16,785 bases of DNA. Source: Zwartia sp. GTDB taxonomy: Bacteria > Pseudomonadota > Gammaproteobacteria > Burkholderiales > Burkholderiaceae_B. Where the stretch lies: assembly GCA_030653405.1 (NCBI GenBank), contig JAURZO010000233.1:1-16785 (forward strand), read 5' to 3'. A model generated the notes under the pieces. That model made no database searches. It saw only the letters and a list, made by a program, of their open reading frames with translations, and was not told the DNA's origin. Made by a program: the position numbers and the translations under genes. Shown one piece after another: positions 14,919 to 16,785 of the stretch. Every line of letters begins with the position of its first letter. Position 1 is the stretch's first letter.

Positions 14919-16109
14919 ATGGCAAAAGGTAAATTCGAACGCACCAAACCACACGTTAACGTCGGCACAATCGGCCACGTTGACCACGGTAAAACGACGT
15001 TGACCGCAGCGATTACGACTGTGCTCGCGCGTAAGTTTGGTGGCGAAGCAAAAGACTACTCGCAAATCGACGCTGCGCCTGAAGAGCGCGCACGCGGTAT
15101 TACGATTAATACGGCTCACGTTGAGTACGAGACGGCTAACCGTCACTACGCACACGTTGACTGCCCCGGGCACGCTGACTACATCAAAAACATGATCACC
15201 GGTGCCGCGCAGATGGACGGCGCGATTCTGGTGGTGTCTGCAGCCGACGGCCCAATGCCCCAGACGCGCGAGCATATCTTGCTAAGCCGTCAGGTTGGCG
15301 TGCCTTATATCGTCGTGTTCCTGAACAAAGCCGATATGGTCGATGATGCTGAGCTGCTTGAGCTGGTCGAAATGGAAGTGCGCGAGCTTCTTTCAAAGTA
15401 CGACTTCCCAGGCGATGACACACCGATCGTGAAAGGCTCGGCCAAACTTGCCCTCGAGGGCGACACGGGTGAGCTCGGCGAGCAGGCAATCATGGCGCTG
15501 GCCGAGGCGCTGGATACCTATATTCCTACGCCAGAGCGCGCCGTTGATGGTGCGTTCCTGATGCCCGTCGAAGACGTGTTCTCGATCTCGGGTCGCGGCA
15601 CTGTGGTGACAGGTCGTATCGAGCGCGGGATCGTCAAAGTCGGCGAGGAAATCGAAATCATCGGTATCCATGACACACTGAAGAGCACTTGCACGGGCGT
15701 CGAGATGTTCCGCAAGCTGCTTGACCAGGGTCAGGCCGGTGACAACGTTGGTATCTTGTTGCGTGGTACTAAGCGTGAAGAAGTCGAGCGCGGCCAAGTG
15801 TTGGCCAAGCCAGGTTCGATCAAGCCACACACCGACTTCACAGCCGAGGTGTACATTTTGTCGAAAGACGAAGGTGGCCGTCATACGCCATTCTTTAATG
15901 GCTATCGTCCCCAGTTCTACTTCCGTACGACAGATGTGACCGGTACGATTGAGTTGCCAGCAGACAAAGAAATGGTTTTGCCAGGCGATAACGTTGCGAT
16001 GACAGTCAAGTTGTTGGCTCCAATCGCCATGGAAGAAGGTCTGCGTTTTGCAATCCGCGACTGTGGTCGTACCGTCGGCGCCGGTGTCGTTGCAAAAATC
16101 CTGAAGTAA
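14919..16109 (+). CDS. tuf: Elongation factor Tu (probably a collapsed composite of two copies)
   Basis: EF-Tu delivers aminoacyl-tRNA to the ribosomal A site. The 396-residue product has P-loop GHVDHGKT (19-26), RGITI (59-63), DCPGH (81-85) and NKAD (136-139), and intact domains II and III. AGAGGA at 14908-14913 supports the ATG. An unusual spot is AIRDCGRTVGAG near the C-terminus (Asp381, Cys382), where E. coli and other EF-Tu I recall have AIREGGRTVGAG. Codons in this gene look richer in C at third positions than in rpoB, as expected for a very highly expressed gene. Its 5' flank is fusA (str operon copy), but its 3' flank is tRNA-Trp-secE (the other copy in Betaproteobacteria). The sequence is therefore likely an assembly merge of the two genes; an alternative is a real recombinant. 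Confidence 0.97.
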   Translation: MAKGKFERTKPHVNVGTIGHVDHGKTTLTAAITTVLARKFGGEAKDYSQIDAAPEERARGITINTAHVEYETANRHYAHVDCPGHADYIKNMITGAAQMDGAILVVSAADGPMPQTREHILLSRQVGVPYIVVFLNKADMVDDAELLELVEMEVRELLSKYDFPGDDTPIVKGSAKLALEGDTGELGEQAIMALAEALDTYIPTPERAVDGAFLMPVEDVFSISGRGTVVTGRIERGIVKVGEEIEIIGIHDTLKSTCTGVEMFRKLLDQGQAGDNVGILLRGTKREEVERGQVLAKPGSIKPHTDFTAEVYILSKDEGGRHTPFFNGYRPQFYFRTTDVTGTIELPADKEMVLPGDNVAMTVKLLAPIAMEEGLRFAIRDCGRTVGAGVVAKILK

Positions 16110-16165
16110 ATTAAGGTGTAGGGCTGACGCGTAAAGGTGTTGGCTCAGTTTTGCAGTGCAGGTCT

Positions 16166-16241
16166 AGGGGCATAGCTCAATTGGCAGAGCGTCGGTCTCC
16201 AAAACCGAAGGTTGGGGGTTCGAGGCCCTCTGCCCCTGCCA
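16166..16241 (+). tRNA. trpT: tRNA-Trp (anticodon CCA)
   Basis: The 76-base sequence folds as a complete cloverleaf. Acceptor AGGGGCA 16166-16172 pairs with TGCCCCT 16231-16237; D stem GCTC/GAGC; anticodon stem TCGGT/ACCGA with loop CTCCAAA, anticodon CCA at 16199-16201; T stem GGGGG/CCCTC with loop TTCGAGG. Discriminator G and encoded CCA end it at 16238-16241. It lies 56 bases after tuf and 51 bases before secE, the place where Betaproteobacteria usually carry tRNA-Trp. No separate promoter is evident, so it is probably processed from the tuf transcript. Confidence 0.97.
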
Positions 16242-16257
16242 CCGCAAAAACAAATTT

Positions 16258-16285
16258 ACGTTAAGCACATTTTTAGTGCTTGCGT
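16258..16285 (+). promoter_or_regulatory. Hairpin between tRNA-Trp and secE
   Basis: AAGCAC 16263-16268 pairs with GTGCTT 16276-16281 around a T-rich loop. An outer stem, ACG 16258-16260 with CGT 16283-16285, adds three pairs across a small internal loop. The structure ends seven bases before the secE ATG and covers the place where a Shine-Dalgarno would be expected. No T-run follows it, so it is not an intrinsic terminator. It may act in processing of the tRNA-secE transcript or limit secE translation. Confidence 0.4.
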
Positions 16286-16292
16286 GCAGAAC

Positions 16293-16676
16293 ATGTCAAA
16301 TACGACGATTGAAAACGTAACAAGTACTGCGGATCGACTCAAGTTGGGTTTGGCTGTGCTCGTCATTATTGCCGGTATCGTTGGCTTTTCAGTGCTTGAG
16401 TCAAAAATTCCTTTGGTTGGTCGGGTTGCGATTTTTATTGGCAGTCTAATCCTTGCTGCAGTCATTGCATGGCTTAGTGAGCCCGGTCGTCGAACGATAG
16501 CATTTGCCCAGGATTCATATAACGAAGTTAAGCGCGTTGTTTGGCCAACTCGTAAAGAAACGATGCAGATGACAGGCATTGTGTTTGCCTTTGTCGCTGT
16601 GATGGGTTTATTTTTGTGGGTGTTGGACAAGCTGGTTGCTTGGCTGTTGTTTGGTGTTCTGCTAGGCTGGAAATAA
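16293..16676 (+). CDS. secE: Preprotein translocase subunit SecE
   Basis: SecE clamps SecY in the SecYEG channel of the inner membrane. The 127-residue product has three hydrophobic segments (about 18-35, 44-61 and 93-125), the three-helix form seen in many Proteobacteria. Between helices two and three is the conserved amphipathic segment FAQDSYNEVKRVVWPTRKET (residues 71-90). I place the start at ATG 16293 (MSNTTIENV). An in-frame start at 16212 would run through the 3' half of the tRNA gene and add a low-quality N-terminus. No good Shine-Dalgarno precedes 16293, and a hairpin lies just upstream. Twelve bases separate its stop from nusG, the usual partner gene. Confidence 0.95.
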   Translation: MSNTTIENVTSTADRLKLGLAVLVIIAGIVGFSVLESKIPLVGRVAIFIGSLILAAVIAWLSEPGRRTIAFAQDSYNEVKRVVWPTRKETMQMTGIVFAFVAVMGLFLWVLDKLVAWLLFGVLLGWK

Positions 16677-16688
16677 CAAGGACGATCC

Positions 16689-16785
16689 ATGAGTAAACGT
16701 TGGTATGTCGTTCATGTCTATTCCGGCATGGAAAAAAGTGTCCATAAGGCAATGGTCGAGCGTATTGAACGCGCGGGTCTCGAAA
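16689..16785 (+). CDS. nusG: NusG, 5' part
   Basis: The first 32 codons of NusG plus one base are present: MSKRWYVVHVYSGMEKSVHK and onward to ERAGLE, the start of the NGN domain. The Shine-Dalgarno AAGGA at 16678-16682 lies six bases upstream and the gap to secE is 12 bases. The fragment stops at the window end. Against E. coli NusG, the next two residues would be followed by the FG that opens the fragment at the window start. This indicates one 177-codon gene interrupted by the linear ends rather than two different nusG genes. Confidence 0.96.
   Translation, partial: MSKRWYVVHVYSGMEKSVHKAMVERIERAGLE

Larger units (their letters stand above)
1..16785. other. Apparent circular contig joined through a single tuf
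   Basis: Both window ends fall in nusG, in compatible frames, with four bases expected between them from the NusG alignment. The tuf gene bridges fusA to tRNA-Trp, which closes the tuf-to-tuf interval of a betaproteobacterial chromosome into a ring. No origin, replication initiator, partition gene or mobility gene is present, so an independent replicon is not supported. Assembly collapse of the two tuf copies is the most economical explanation; tandem amplification or excision by recombination between them would look the same. Confidence 0.75.

Noticed and set aside
16110..16165. Terminator or promoter between tuf and tRNA-Trp
   Set aside because: Only a four-base CTGA/TCAG complementarity precedes the TTTT, and no -35/-10 pair is visible. 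The tRNA is more simply read as part of the tuf transcript.
16212..16292. Extending secE upstream to the ATG at 16212
   Set aside because: This start lies within the tRNA-Trp gene, just after the anticodon stem, and would add 27 unrelated residues before the normal MSN-type N-terminus.
1..16785. A real plasmid, phage or mobile element, because the sequence appears circular
   Set aside because: Every gene is an essential chromosomal gene in its normal betaproteobacterial order, and there is no replication, partition, integrase, transposase or toxin-antitoxin gene. The ring closes exactly at the known two-copy gene tuf.

Overview
The window is housekeeping DNA from a bacterium of the Betaproteobacteria, order Burkholderiales. 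The proteins read most like those of the Alcaligenaceae (Bordetella/Achromobacter group): RplJ begins MSLNRQEKAIVIEEV, S12 begins MPTISQLVRKPREVS, and the gene order tuf - tRNA-Trp - secE - nusG - rplKAJL - rpoBC - rpsL - rpsG - fusA - tuf is the betaproteobacterial one. By eye the base composition is near balanced, clearly lower in GC than Bordetella. The taxonomy is inferred from remembered family sequences, not from a search.

Layout, all on the + strand: 3' part of nusG (1-433); the L11-L10 ribosomal protein clusters rplK, rplA, rplJ, rplL (498-2863); rpoB and rpoC, the two large RNA polymerase subunits (3077-11403); a 359-base gap with a promoter and long leader; the str operon rpsL, rpsG, fusA, tuf (11763-16109); tRNA-Trp (16166-16241); secE (16293-16676); and the first 97 bases of nusG (16689-16785). 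Together these make ribosomal proteins, translation factors, the transcription core, a transcription elongation factor and a subunit of the Sec translocon. Several leaders carry structures that fit known autoregulation (L1 on rplK, L10 on rplJ) or candidate regulation (rplL-rpoB gap, rpsL leader, rpsL-rpsG gap).

The main oddity is topology. The window begins and ends inside nusG. The two pieces are complementary and non-overlapping: 32 codons plus 1 base at the end, and 143 codons preceded by 1 base at the start. Aligned to E. coli NusG, exactly two residues, that is four bases, lie between them. The single tuf has fusA on its 5' side and tRNA-Trp on its 3' side. In Betaproteobacteria these are normally the flanks of two different, nearly identical tuf copies. 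The simplest reading is a circular contig of about 16.79 kb made when an assembler collapsed the two tuf copies. A tandem amplification or an excised circle formed by tuf x tuf recombination would give the same sequence. There is no replication, partition, integrase or transposase gene.

I found no undescribed protein system here. Findings worth checking are the circular closure, the composite tuf, an unusual C-terminal EF-Tu motif, and several RNA structures between genes.
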